A stretch of 64,000 nucleotides of DNA from Hemibagrus wyckioides (GCF_019097595.1 NC_080710.1:16798780-16862779), one strand, 5' to 3'. Shown: positions 39,010-48,920, numbered from the stretch's first letter. Notes: a model not told the origin generated them from the sequence alone. Translations and numbers: made by a program.

Positions 39010-39135
39010 TATCCACCCTGTCTCACTCCGTGTGCTAGAGACCCACCGCAGTTTAGAGACCCGCCTTGTTCCAGGTCTCCGTGCTCCATCACTCTCATGG
39101 GGGGAGCGCTGTGATTGAGCGCCTTCTTCTCCAGG

Positions 39136-39136
<1 letters not shown>

Positions 39137-39167
<31 letters not shown>

Positions 39168-39172
39168 CGCGT
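39137..39172. repeat. (GT)n(GC)n alternating run at the id4 promoter
   Basis: About 36 bp of unbroken purine-pyrimidine alternation: GT units, then six GC units, then GT. It ends 26 bp before the TATA box. GC followed by GT alternation is the sequence class most able to form Z-DNA. Confidence 0.9.
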
Positions 39173-39198
39173 GGCGGCGCCGCCTCCTTTTTCTCTCT

Positions 39199-39205
39199 TA
39201 TAAAT
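39199..39205 (+). promoter_or_regulatory. id4: TATA box of id4
   Basis: TATAAAT lies in a pyrimidine-rich context, which would put the transcription start near 39228-39235 and give a leader of about 190 nt. A 12-bp palindrome, GGCGGCGCCGCC (39173-39184), and a (GT)n(GC)n run lie just upstream. A SMAD-type CAGAC word is at 39229-39233. Confidence 0.8.
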
Positions 39206-39229
39206 GTACAGCGGAGACACATCGGCTCC

Positions 39230-39419
39230 AGACGGCCCGCGCCTGAGTGAATGGAGCTAGAGAATGGCAGAAGAATAACGATTCCTGTCTCTTCTCATGT
39301 TCCTGTAGTTCTGTGCTATTTCCATACCGATAAGCGTGACGCGAGCTGACGCTTTCCTATTTCTTTTTCTTCTCTTTTTTTCTTTTTTCTTTTTTGCAAT
39401 ATTTACCTTGAATGAGAAG
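39230..39419 (+). promoter_or_regulatory. id4: id4 5' leader with four upstream ATGs
   Basis: Each upstream ATG opens a short frame. uORF1 is 39251-39349 (32 codons, TGA). uORF2 is 39264-39278 (4 codons, A at -3 and G at +4, so a strong context). uORF3 is 39297-39308 (3 codons). uORF4 is 39412-39423 (3 codons), whose TGA overlaps the main start as ATGA. A pyrimidine-rich tract, 39356-39395, lies between uORF3 and the main start. This layout suggests translational control; the transcription start itself is inferred from the TATA box. Confidence 0.65.
39251..39349 (+). CDS. uORF1 in the id4 leader (32 aa)
   Basis: A 32-codon frame starting MELENG and ending RDAS. It begins about 20 nt into the predicted mRNA and ends 70 nt before the id4 start. 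Its context is moderate (T at -3, G at +4). I do not recognise the peptide. A conserved uORF has, as I recall, been reported for mammalian Id2, but I cannot say these are related. Confidence 0.4.
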   Translation: MELENGRRITIPVSSHVPVVLCYFHTDKRDAS

Positions 39420-39719
39420 ATGAAGGCTACCATTCTGCCTCGGGCCCGGAGGGACTCGTGCAGCTGCGCTGAACTCTCGGCCGAGCCGGATCTGTGCTGC
39501 CTGCAGCACGACATGAACGACTGCTACAGCCGGCTGAAGCGCCTGGTGCCCACCATCCCGCAGCACCGGCGCGTGAGCCGCGTGGAGATCCTGCAGCACG
39601 TCATCGACTACATCCTGGACCTGCAGCTGGCGCTCGAGCGCAGCGAGCACAGCGAACACAGCGGGACGTGGCTGCGGAGCTCCATCCGCACCCCGCTCTC
39701 CGTCCTCAACACAGAGCAG
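39420..39719 (+). other. id4: id4 exon 1, coding part
   Basis: This codes residues 1-100, including the whole HLH and the destruction box RTPLSVLNT. It ends on a complete Gln codon directly before GTGAGC. It is GC-rich with mostly G/C third positions, unlike everything else in the window. If the intron is retained, the frame runs about 20 more codons to a stop at 39777-39779. Confidence 0.93.
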
Positions 39720-40153
39720 GTGAGCAGCCTGCAGCCTGCGCGCTCCGGCTTTGTCCTAAACCACATTGTTCTGCTGTAGCACTGTGTGATGTGCATCCAG
39801 CTTCATGTCCATCCTGTAAAGCTTTTTTTTTTTTAATTTATTTACGTCGCCTCACGCACCACATCGCGCTGAACGCGTGCAACCTGCAAGCGGCCTGTGC
39901 GTTTTCTTTCTTTTTCTCTTTTGTCCGGTTTTAACGCATGACCCATGTCCATTGTTCATGCTGTTAACGGAATAAAAAAGTAGTTTATTTAGAGCAGGGA
40001 GCATACGCAGGAATAAGGCATCTTGTTTAAATATTGTGGCCTTTCTATGTGAGAGAACAGTAAGAGTGCACCTGTTTACCTGTTTACCTATTTACCTGTT
40101 TTCAGAGGACACCAGTTGTCAATAAGCAGGAGGACACGATTTTGTGCCGCTAA
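39420..40153 (+). CDS. id4: Inhibitor of DNA binding 4 (ID4-type HLH protein), 2 coding exons
   Basis: The CDS is 39420-39719 joined to 40106-40153, giving 115 residues. The splice is phase 0, with donor CAG|GTGAGC and acceptor TTTTCAG|AGG. ID proteins are nuclear HLH factors with no basic region; they bind E proteins and other bHLH partners and stop them binding E-boxes. The HLH spans about residues 27-73: helix 1 has [14 protein letters not shown], the loop is [10 protein letters not shown], and helix 2 has [32 protein letters not shown] and the C-terminus [10 protein letters not shown] point to ID4 rather than ID1-3. R90-x-x-L93-x-x-x-N97 is the family destruction box. The N-terminus starts MKAT, not the usual MKA-x-SPVR. 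Human ID4 is longer (about 161 residues) because of an Ala-rich N-terminus and a Pro-rich tail, both missing here. The ATG at 39420 is chosen for MKA homology and A at -3; the in-frame extension upstream has no ATG. Family and gene identity are very secure. Confidence 0.96.
39720..40105 (+). other. id4: id4 intron 1 (386 bp)
   Basis: A GT-AG intron at the position typical of ID genes, just after the conserved LNT segment and before the short C-terminal exon. Its 3' end, 40073-40104, is four 8-bp units: TGTTTACC twice, TATTTACC, then TGTTTTCA. These serve as the pyrimidine tract and also spell forkhead-type TGTTTAC words. Confidence 0.9.
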
Positions 40154-40172
40154 ACTGCAGCATATCGCAGTG
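40106..40172 (+). other. id4: id4 exon 2 (C-terminus, stop, start of 3' UTR)
   Basis: This codes [15 protein letters not shown] and TAA (40151-40153). The VNKQ-x-D-x-ILCR ending is the ID4 C-terminal signature. A strong donor, GTGAGT, begins at 40173, 19 nt after the stop codon. That matches the ID-gene pattern of a last, non-coding exon, and the short distance should avoid nonsense-mediated decay. Confidence 0.88.
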
Positions 40173-41176
40173 GTGAGTATATTATTTGCCAATACTGAAT
40201 GTAGTTGCACGTATGTTTTCTTATCAGAGGGAATGGGTTGACTTTTCTAGTATCAGTAACCAGTTGATAATCATGGTAGTATTATTCACAGTAATGCAAT
40301 GATACATATATACAGTGTGTTAAAAAAAAGGGGAGGTGGCTGGCAGGACAGAAAATTTTGAAAGCATTCCCATAATGCGTAGTGAATTAGAGTAGACTTT
40401 ACAATAGCCTGTTTCAGGAGAACAACCAGAACCAGAATCTCCCAAAAAAAAATTTCATTTAGTTTAAACTCAGATTTTACTGTGAGATCATTTTTCTAAC
40501 TGAGCTGTTAGCTTCCTCAACAGTCCAACATACTGTACACATGCTGAGAAATTCACCATCTATGAACTATGAGCTAATTTCAGGAACAAGTTTAAACCTG
40601 TGACAGAAAAAGTGTTATGAATAAATCCCTGTATGAGAATTTGCTGTAATAACACTAATTTTACATTCAGTTCTAAAAACAGCTTTGCACAGCAAGAAAC
40701 AGGATAGAGACAAATATGACATTAAGATAAAGGTGCATTGATATTTAATCATGACTACTGATAGCAGCTATCATTAACTGAATCTGAAGATTGTATTCTG
40801 TGCAACAGAGTGTACTATATCTAGTAGTGGCTGCACTGTAGGATATTTGAGCACTGGTGGCACTCGGCTGCAGCTGTACTTTGTGCAATAACTGTCCCTA
40901 GTGTAGCAATCTCACTAACGGAGGGTTAAATCAGTGGCTCGAAGGTGAAGTATCCAGACTGGTTTGACTGCAGCTGTGTGTGTGTGTGTGCTTGCATATT
41001 TGTGTGTGTGTGTTTGTATGTGGACAGAGAGGCTAGGAGCTGTGGACTGCGATGCTTGTTGTCTGAGCCGGTTTGTTTTGGGTTGTTGATCAAGCGTGTT
41101 CTCTGTTTTGTCGGTGGCGCCAGTCAGTCTGCAACATGCCGTTCACACACCCCCTCTATTCATTCGCTTCTCACAG
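40173..41176 (+). other. id4: id4 intron 2 (within the 3' UTR), inferred
   Basis: The donor GTGAGTAT at 40173 is strong. The best acceptor is the pyrimidine-rich tract ending TTCTCACAG at 41176. The sequence after it (GTGTGCAGTGAGCCC...) resembles, from memory, the start of the last exon of mammalian ID4. A second possible acceptor ends at 41370 (TTTATCTGTCAG). It contains a GT repeat at 40977-41020. Confidence 0.6.
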
Positions 41177-41404
41177 GTGTGCAGTGAGCCCATCCAAAGC
41201 CAAGCCAAGCTTTGGCAGCGAATCCAACACACACCAGGCCCAACGTGGGATTGCAAAGCAGTTCTGAAACTAATGGCTTCTAAACCATAATTTATAAACA
41301 TTTCAGTGTTAACTGTCAGTAATGGCTGAGGCAGCCAGTCTTCTTCTCCGTTCACTCTTTTATCTGTCAGTGAAGGAAATGCTGAATTTGGATAAAGGAT
41401 AAAG

Positions 41405-41406
<2 letters not shown>

Positions 41407-41446
<40 letters not shown>
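41407..41446. repeat. (CT)n microsatellite in the id4 3' UTR
   Basis: Twenty units. It would be transcribed as a polypyrimidine run in exon 3. Confidence 0.95.
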
Positions 41447-41450
<4 letters not shown>

Positions 41451-41822
41451 TTCCTTAATGGTAATTGACCATACCAGGAAAAATCTTGTTTAATTTTTAC
41501 TAAGAAACGTCACACTGTAAAGCTTTACAGTACATTGAAAGTAACATTGAAAGTTAAAATATTGACATCTATTGTTAAAAATAGATGATTTGTTTTAAAC
41601 AGAGATTTCTCTGCAATTGAATTGTTTAATATTGTAAAGAAAAAAAAAATACATGTTGACAAATAATCCTGTAAATATAAAAATAGGATGTTCTATAATT
41701 GTATGTGTAAGAAAATATCTATATGCTATTGTAATTATAAGATATTTTTATTGAAAGCTTTTGTTTTGTAAATATTGTGTTTTCCATAAGTGTAGTGAAA
41801 AAAAATACATGATTGTTCTGCT

Positions 41823-41828
41823 AATAAA
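41823..41828 (+). terminator. id4: Poly(A) signal AATAAA of id4
   Basis: A canonical AATAAA in the sequence CTAATAAAGAT, about 1.67 kb after the stop codon in genomic distance (about 0.7 kb in the spliced mRNA). It is followed by a T-rich stretch. No better placed signal lies between the stop codon and here. Confidence 0.7.
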
Positions 41829-43028
41829 GATCTCACATCATAAAGCAAATTATGCTTTCCTCTGTCGTGATTACGTACATTCTGTAAAGATGTGAATTAT
41901 GCACAGTTATTAAAAGTCTTCACATTTTGCATGCCATTTAAAATTATTTTTTTTATTATTACTTTTTTTTTACAAATAGGAATCAAGGATTGGAATAATG
42001 TGTAAATAACTAAATATATTCAATTGTTTCAAAAGAATAGCAAGTATATAGTGTTATGCAGAGTAAATTTAGTTAGACTTCATAGTACAATTTCCAAGCT
42101 AACCAGGAAGACTCGGTCTGGAAAAAAATATTTTACTACTATTTCCTGGTACGCTCTGGTTTTTATTTTGAATAGATTTGATTTTATTCATTTCTGCACA
42201 CAAAATATATGAGCACTTTAATGTCATAATTCTTTCCTCTTGCCCTCACATTTGTTACAGTTTGCACTTCTCAAGATACCACAGGTTAAAATTAGGGTTA
42301 GATGTGCAGTAAGTGTTTTCACCTTTCTTAGAGCTGCATTTCTGTGAAATTGCTGTTGCCATTGTTAGTATGAATTTGTACAAATTTGTCATGTGGTTAT
42401 GCTGGTGTGAAACAGCACATACAGTATAAACAGAATCCATTAAAAACATATTTGCTCTTTTATGAATGATCTGGTGTCAGTGGGACATCACTGTCCCATT
42501 CCATACATTAGTGAACTAAATTGACAAAATCCTAAATGCTGTTAAGTGTTAAATCTTGTTCAGGCAATAGTGGGCCTCCTGATATAAAGCAGCTTGTAAT
42601 TAAAATTCCAGTTCTGGCTTTTAGATGCATTTGGTTACATGAATTTGTGTTCCATAATCATCAAAATATCATATTTATTTAAATAAAAACACACATGCAT
42701 ACAATTATACTATACCAATTTTTTTCCATTCTCTTCTTAAACACTGTGATGTCCATCTCTGTAATGCCACAGTAGTTTAATAATATATATTTAATATATA
42801 TATTTTTTGCACATACAGAAATAATACAAAATACCCCTAACATAAGGCTTTTTATTTTCATCATATTAGCTCTTGCCACTCAATTATTTTACCACTGGAA
42901 ATGCACAATATGAATTCTTTGCATTACGTCACTTTGCATTAGCTCCTGGAACTGCATGATTAAAGTATAGCATTGTATTTAATTCTGTTGAAATGCATGG
43001 TGCGAGCTGTTGGGTTTGCGGGTTTTTT

Positions 43029-43132
<104 letters not shown>

Positions 43133-44529
43133 AATTGTGCCCTCTATTGGAATGATCTGTTCCAGGATCTGAATGTTAGGAAAGGTGGATTTTTTCACTC
43201 TGTTCACCTTCTGAAACATAAACACATTATTGCAACATAGTACAATAAATACGTCATTCATATTATCGTAATTAAACAGTCCTGGTAATCAAATGTTGTG
43301 ATATTGCTTCAGTTATCTTTTTATACACAGTGACCACAGAATCATTGACATGAATATTTTCAGGTTTTCAAACATTAGGTGTAAGAAAGAATTGAAAATG
43401 ATTAATAAAAAAATAAAACAGGTATGATACAGCATCTCCTAGTCACTGAAGAAACTATATTGTAGTGAGATACTGGTTTTCATCATTGGGTTTGTTCGTC
43501 TTATCAAAGAGTACTGGGGATTTCATAGATTTCATAGACGATATCTAGACATCCGTTATCTAATTTATGCTAATGAATATCTACCATGTATCTTTTAATC
43601 TTGTAAGCGACACCACAAACCTAATCACTTATTTATAAAATTCACAATTCACTAGTACTAATAATATAAATCCGAATTAGTTTCTCTGTTTAGTCAGTCT
43701 CCCAAAGTCACTGCAGCAATTTAATTTTTTTTGTTTTCAGGCAAAATATGGTCATGTGAAATGGTGTATTATTTAATGAAATCAACTTGTGTATGTATAG
43801 GACCATTTATGAGCCTGTCTCTTTGTTTGAGGCTGGCACACCTGACTGCATCTGTCTCGCTCTCTCTGGTGGCGTTCTGTCTGCTTGTGTATACTGAAGA
43901 GTGGGATCGTGGGAAATGATCACATCCTGTAAGATAAGAACAGGCTTCGGAGCCTTGCTGGTCAATTGCCACAGAGCAGCCGTCACACCGAGATCAACAG
44001 CTTGGAAATGTTTTCAGCGAACATTGTTTTTAGCAAGCAGGCCAGGTTTGCTGTTGTAAAGTCGATGATTGTTTGAACAGGTGTGTGAATGTGTGTATGT
44101 GTGCATGCATGTGTGTATACTGCAAATATAACAGAAAGGATGATCCAGACACCTTATTGAAATATGAATATGGTTATGGTGTCTTCTTGGTTGCCTGACA
44201 GAATATTTCCATTACACTTTATTATGCACGCATGCACTGTTTTTTTCAACGTATTTATTTATTCATTTTCTGTAACAACATGATCAAATTATAGTGGTGT
44301 GAATGCAAAAGACACAAACAGGAGAGTGCAAGGCATAGGGACAGAATATTTTACACTATAGTCAAAATGGTTTTGACAGTTTGCTCTCATTTACATCAAA
44401 TTACACATGCCAATCCTGCACATGCCTTTACCATGTCAACTATGCACTTTAAAGCAGAGAGGATATTTTTTTCCTTTTTAATTACTTCTACCCCTGACAG
44501 AGGAATGGTGAGGGTGTATGGTGGAGAGA

Positions 44530-44700
44530 AGGACAAAAATATGCAGGGTCTTGGACACCACCTGATTACAGGCTAATAGCCCCTGAGTGATTGAACACCT
44601 CAGGCTTCTGGCTAATTGGTGCTATTTAAAGCACCTATTAGTGTACAATGCCTGCTACAGGCACTCTCATAAACACATGCAAGAGCCTTAGAGCTAGCAA
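44530..44700. promoter_or_regulatory. Candidate enhancer/CNE
   Basis: CACCTGATTACAGGC, GGCTAATAGCCCCTGAG, GGCTAATTGGTGC and CTATTTAAAG (MEF2-like). About 2.7 kb 3' of the id4 poly(A) signal. Confidence 0.45.
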
Positions 44701-44941
44701 ATATCACAGATCTTTGAATGGTGTATACAGAAGCAGGTAAAATATTGAAATGTGACAGTTAATGAAAAAAAAATAGATATTAAAGTCATTTTTAAGACTG
44801 AAAGAGACTTGTAAATTCTGAATATTACTAGACAGAATTCGTTAACAGACAATAGCCCTGTTACCACTAATGATAAGAAGACACAAAAATGTAAAAGAAC
44901 ACAAATTAAGACACAATATACTATTAAGTTATATATATAAC

Positions 44942-44943
<2 letters not shown>

Positions 44944-45011
<68 letters not shown>

Positions 45012-45016
45012 TAATA
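44944..45016. repeat. (TAA)n microsatellite
   Basis: About 23 units. It abuts a perfect 26-bp palindrome at 44922-44947. Confidence 0.95.
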
Positions 45017-45189
45017 GATATTTACAGATAGATATACAGATTGGGGTTCTTTTGGGTCTATATTTCACCCCTGCAGTTATATGAATGTGACTGAACCAGC
45101 AACTTTGTGCAAGGTTCAGCAATATCATCAACAACAACAATCTTTGTATCTGACAAAATGATGGTGCTGATTTATTAATTCACTTTCAA

Positions 45190-45295
45190 GTGTTTTCTCC
45201 TAATCAGGGGTCACAGTGGATCCAGAACCCCTAGTCATGAAGGGCACCATAAGCACACATTCAAACACTCTGAATGTGTTTGAGTGTGCGTTAAA
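45190..45295 (-). mobile_element. tRNA-derived SINE-like copy 5 (tail only)
   Basis: GGGGTCACAGTGGATCCAGA and GAAGGGCACCATAAGCACAC match the family's tail. It is truncated on both sides. Confidence 0.45.
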
Positions 45296-47073
45296 TGTTA
45301 AACATGTCATTTGTAAAGATGTATAAATGTACAAATTTGAACAAATATAGGCACTACACAGAAAATAAGATCAAGCATAGTCTGTCATTTTAAATAGAGT
45401 CATTCCAGATGCATTAAGTCTAGGTTCCTGCAAGTAAAAAAGGAAAATCTACAATAAATGCAACTTGAATAACTATTTTATTCCAAAATGTAATAGGATT
45501 TTTCAGTGAATGCTTCAGCCCATTGCTTTTTTTTAAAAAATTAACCTGGTCTAGATGCTCCTCTGTGTGCGGTGTTTTTCTAACAAAGCCTGCAGGTTTA
45601 GTTCTGAATCCAAATGTGATGAGTTTCACATAGTTGCACATAGCTGGTCCAGATTTAGTATGAAAGTGAATAGAACAAATCTGATTCATAAAAAAATGGT
45701 CCAAGGGGGATATTTATCACTAATGTACACTATTTTATGTAAAGATGCCATACAGATTATTTATAAATAGAACTATAGTCAGATTTTTTTGACTGATTGA
45801 TTGATTGATAACCAATTTTGGTGACACAGAGTGAAAATATTTTTGCCATCAGGAATATTATGTGGAATATACTGATAGTGGAAAATGACCAAAATGCCAT
45901 CAGTATCATGGCTGAATAGATCTTTCAAAAAAGGATTTTTAGGGAAAAAAGAGATTATTTTTTCTTCTTCACAGATTTTGCATATGTTGTATAGATTTTG
46001 CAGATGTTGATATTGAACAGAGAGTCTGTTTAATAACAGAGCCTTGAGGAAATGTATGTAAAGAATGATAACAAAATTTCTATAATGCATATGCAAGTAA
46101 GTCTCATAATCAGCTAATTTGTAAGTCTGGGTGCATGTGTAAAATATCCCCTTTATCTAGATTAGTTTAAGTCTGTGTACTCTTCAGCCAATATGTTGTT
46201 GTGATATAAACAAATGCGAAAAGGAAATGAAAGAACATCACAAAGGAGAAAAAATAAAAGAGAGGAAAGATGGTGAACAAAAGAGGGGAACATGGAGGAA
46301 TGGGCTACATGCAGTCTGTGCCAGCTCCAGGGGGATGAATTACAGAAATGAGCTCTACATCCCATGCCAGGCTTTTCTCTCACATCCAAAATGCCTCTCC
46401 TCCACCCCCTCTCAATTCATCCATCCATCCCCTGAGAACAAGTGATTAGAGAGGAGAGCAAGGGTTCTGGCTCTGTTGCAGCTGGGATGGGATGCCAGCC
46501 ATGGAGGACAAACATGACCCCAAGCTGCCATGATCACACAGGCAATATGTCACGGTAAATGCCAGAGCAATGTGGCAGAACTGAAGCTACAGGTCTTTTG
46601 GCATGGTGCCTATGGGATAGGTTCGTTGTGAACATAAGTGTGGAACTTCTACTTTCTCTTTTGTAATTTTTCTTTTCTCGTATCAATCCAGCGGGAAACA
46701 GCTTAGTATGAAGCTACATAATAACTTAAATGTTTTAATCCAAGAACAGCTGCTGTGAGAAAGATTAATTTATTGCTGATATGCAATTCTGAAATTAGAT
46801 CAGAAATTATATTCCCGGTGAATGCAGAGATTGCCTGTGGGGATTGCTGTCAGGCAAATGCCATTTTGCAGCCTGGGATGATACATGAGCTCCCCTGTTT
46901 ATGTATTGTGAATATTGAGTTAGGAAACAGGTCTTTCTTAATAAACAAATCCACCTCTTAAGATTTTCCTTTGCAAACATGGTGACAATACAGGTAAATG
47001 TTTCTGGCATTTAGAGTTGTATCACTTTCATATTAGACTATTATAAAGAACCATGTCTGAGTATGCCTTTCTG

Positions 47074-47197
<124 letters not shown>

Positions 47198-47379
47198 AAC
47201 CATGAAGATCTCTACTAGTTACCTTTATAAATTCCTGTTGAAATAAATTGCGTAACAGTGTACTGGTGTAAATATTAGTTCACTAAGACTAAAATATATA
47301 TCTAAAATATATTATGTTTGGGGTTCTTTTTGCACCGAACTATTAGATTTTGATGATTAGTCTTAAGATTAGCTGTTTT

Positions 47380-47640
47380 TTCCCCCAGATTATTGTGCAC
47401 CTATGGTGTAAAAGCAATACCTGTCACCTTTTAATATGCAGATCAGACTGATTAATTTGCTATCTAATTCCCATGTTAATATGTTCCTGTTGAGGAGCTG
47501 CTTTTTTTCAGTCACTGAGGGATTAATGACCAGATGGTCAGCTTCTGAGAGTATGACTTTTTGTGTGTTGCCATGATATGGCCAGCAGCAAAAGCAATAA
47601 CATCCCACTGTCTGTTTACCACTGACTCCCTTGGCCTGTC
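47380..47640. promoter_or_regulatory. Candidate enhancer/CNE
   Basis: TCACCTTTTAATATGCAGAT, GATTAATTTGC, CTAATTCCC and CCAGATGGTCAG (E-box). Confidence 0.4.
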
Positions 47641-48384
47641 AGGACCTCCAGACTGCTCCTCATTTTAGCAGCATTAAAGATAGTCACTTTACACAATATG
47701 GGGAATAAACCAGAGAGCTGCTCATAAACAGTTAATAATGAGAAATATTTACTTTAAAAAAAAAAGCAATAATAAAGAAAAATCTGTCAACATTACTTTT
47801 CTTTCAAAAAACAACATAAAACTGAAAACACAGAAAACACATAAACGGTATGGAACTGTTAACACATACGTTGATTATTTACATAACTTAATTTATGTAA
47901 TAGATAATCATTTTGTTTGTTTTAGAAATAATGGCCCATGATAATAATAACGGTGTATTTCACTTGGTAAATGTGGTCCCATTTTGATGTTTAATTCCAT
48001 CTACATCCATTTAACATCATTGCCAGTTTGATTGATGAAGTTCCATACTGAGCAGTTCGTTTATCTGACTATCCCTCTGCATGAATTGTTTGTTCTGATT
48101 TCTGAATGATGAAACATAGCTAAAGGCACGCAACACTCCTTCATGCTTCTGGATTAGGAAATTATGTTTTTGTTCTGTCTACAAAGATTTATAGCATGAC
48201 AGAAGCATTGTAGCATTAATCAAACTTCACGACTCCACTGATCCAAAGTCCACAGATCCACAGACAATGCTGGACTAGTTTATAACCAAAAATTGGCTTT
48301 TTGATTCAAAAATGTTTGCTCTTGAAGCAAGTATATCCATCCCATTGCTTATTCAGTATAACAGTGTTTTCCTGCGATTCTTCT

Positions 48385-48627
48385 GGTGCCAACAGGGTAA
48401 ACAGACAGACGGCTGGGTGGCTCGGGGTGTAATCCTCTCTTTATTTGAGCAGGTAAAGAGGTTGCGGAGGTGCCAGCTGTTCTGTTCTCTCTCGCACAAA
48501 AACGGCAGTGGGTGGCTTGGCACTGTGGCATGGCGACAGTTTCTATGGCAGGCGTGTGATATTTGTGGACCATATCTCAAAAGCAGGAGAACTGTAGCAA
48601 TCTCCACCACTTAGACTAACCCACTTG

Positions 48628-48658
<31 letters not shown>

Positions 48659-48920
48659 CACTTCTGTCCCTCTCTTTCAACTGCTATCTTTCCTTGTTTC
48701 CCTTTTTCTCTATTAATCTCTTAATCTCTATCAGAGTCTCTCTCTTCATCTTTCTCTTTCTATCCCTCCCTCACCCTTAGCATGCTTGGGTAGAGGAAAT
48801 GAAAGGTCCCTGGAGCTGGTGGCAGCTATAATGAGAAATGAGACTCACTCCTCCAATCTCTCACTGTGCTGCTTAATGGCCTCATACTGTAGCTAAAGCA
48901 AATGGTGAGCTCTGAGACCA
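48385..48920. promoter_or_regulatory. Candidate enhancer/CNE pair
   Basis: Two blocks, 48385-48615 (GCCAGCTG E-box, GGCATGGCGAC) and 48775-48920 (GCAGCTATAATGAG, GCTTAATGGCC), are separated by a CT-rich patch. Both strands of the first block carry chance ORFs of about 75-100 codons. Confidence 0.35.

Larger units (their letters stand above)
24800..39019. other. Gene desert upstream of id4
   Basis: Long stretches such as 24800-25950, 28000-29930, 31200-32370, 33420-34260 and 37260-38760 are AT-rich with no gene or repeat I can name. The signal is in the candidate enhancers and repeats listed separately. Confidence 0.6.
39020..39900. promoter_or_regulatory. id4: CpG-dense island over the id4 promoter and exon 1
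   Basis: This is the only stretch in the window with frequent CpG and high GC. It covers the promoter, the leader, exon 1 and the start of intron 1. CpG islands at the 5' end of ID genes are typical of vertebrates. Confidence 0.75.
41177..41848 (+). other. id4: id4 exon 3, non-coding 3' UTR
   Basis: AT-rich 3' UTR containing a (CT)n array at 41407-41446 and two Pumilio-type UGUAAAUA words, at 41670-41677 and 41767-41774. It ends near the AATAAA at 41823-41828. The exact start depends on which acceptor is used, and cleavage at about 41840-41850 is inferred from the signal. Confidence 0.6.

Noticed and set aside
38854..39222. 122-codon minus-strand ORF upstream of id4
   Set aside because: It is made mostly from CA/GT repeats and the promoter.
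39357..39659. 100-codon minus-strand ORF under id4 exon 1
   Set aside because: It is the antisense shadow of GC-rich exon 1 and has no family features.
39494..39934. 146-codon + strand ORF in a second frame over id4
   Set aside because: It is Ala/Arg/Pro-rich out-of-frame translation of exon 1 and intron 1.
44694..45140. 148-codon minus-strand ORF
   Set aside because: A poly-Leu core from the (TAA)n array; no known domain.
46465..46515. Further SINE copy at GGGATGGGATGCCAGCC
   Set aside because: Only one short word matches and the flanks do not continue the family order.
48312..48614. 100-codon + strand ORF as a gene
   Set aside because: Open on both strands and not similar to any family I know; better explained as a clean non-coding block.
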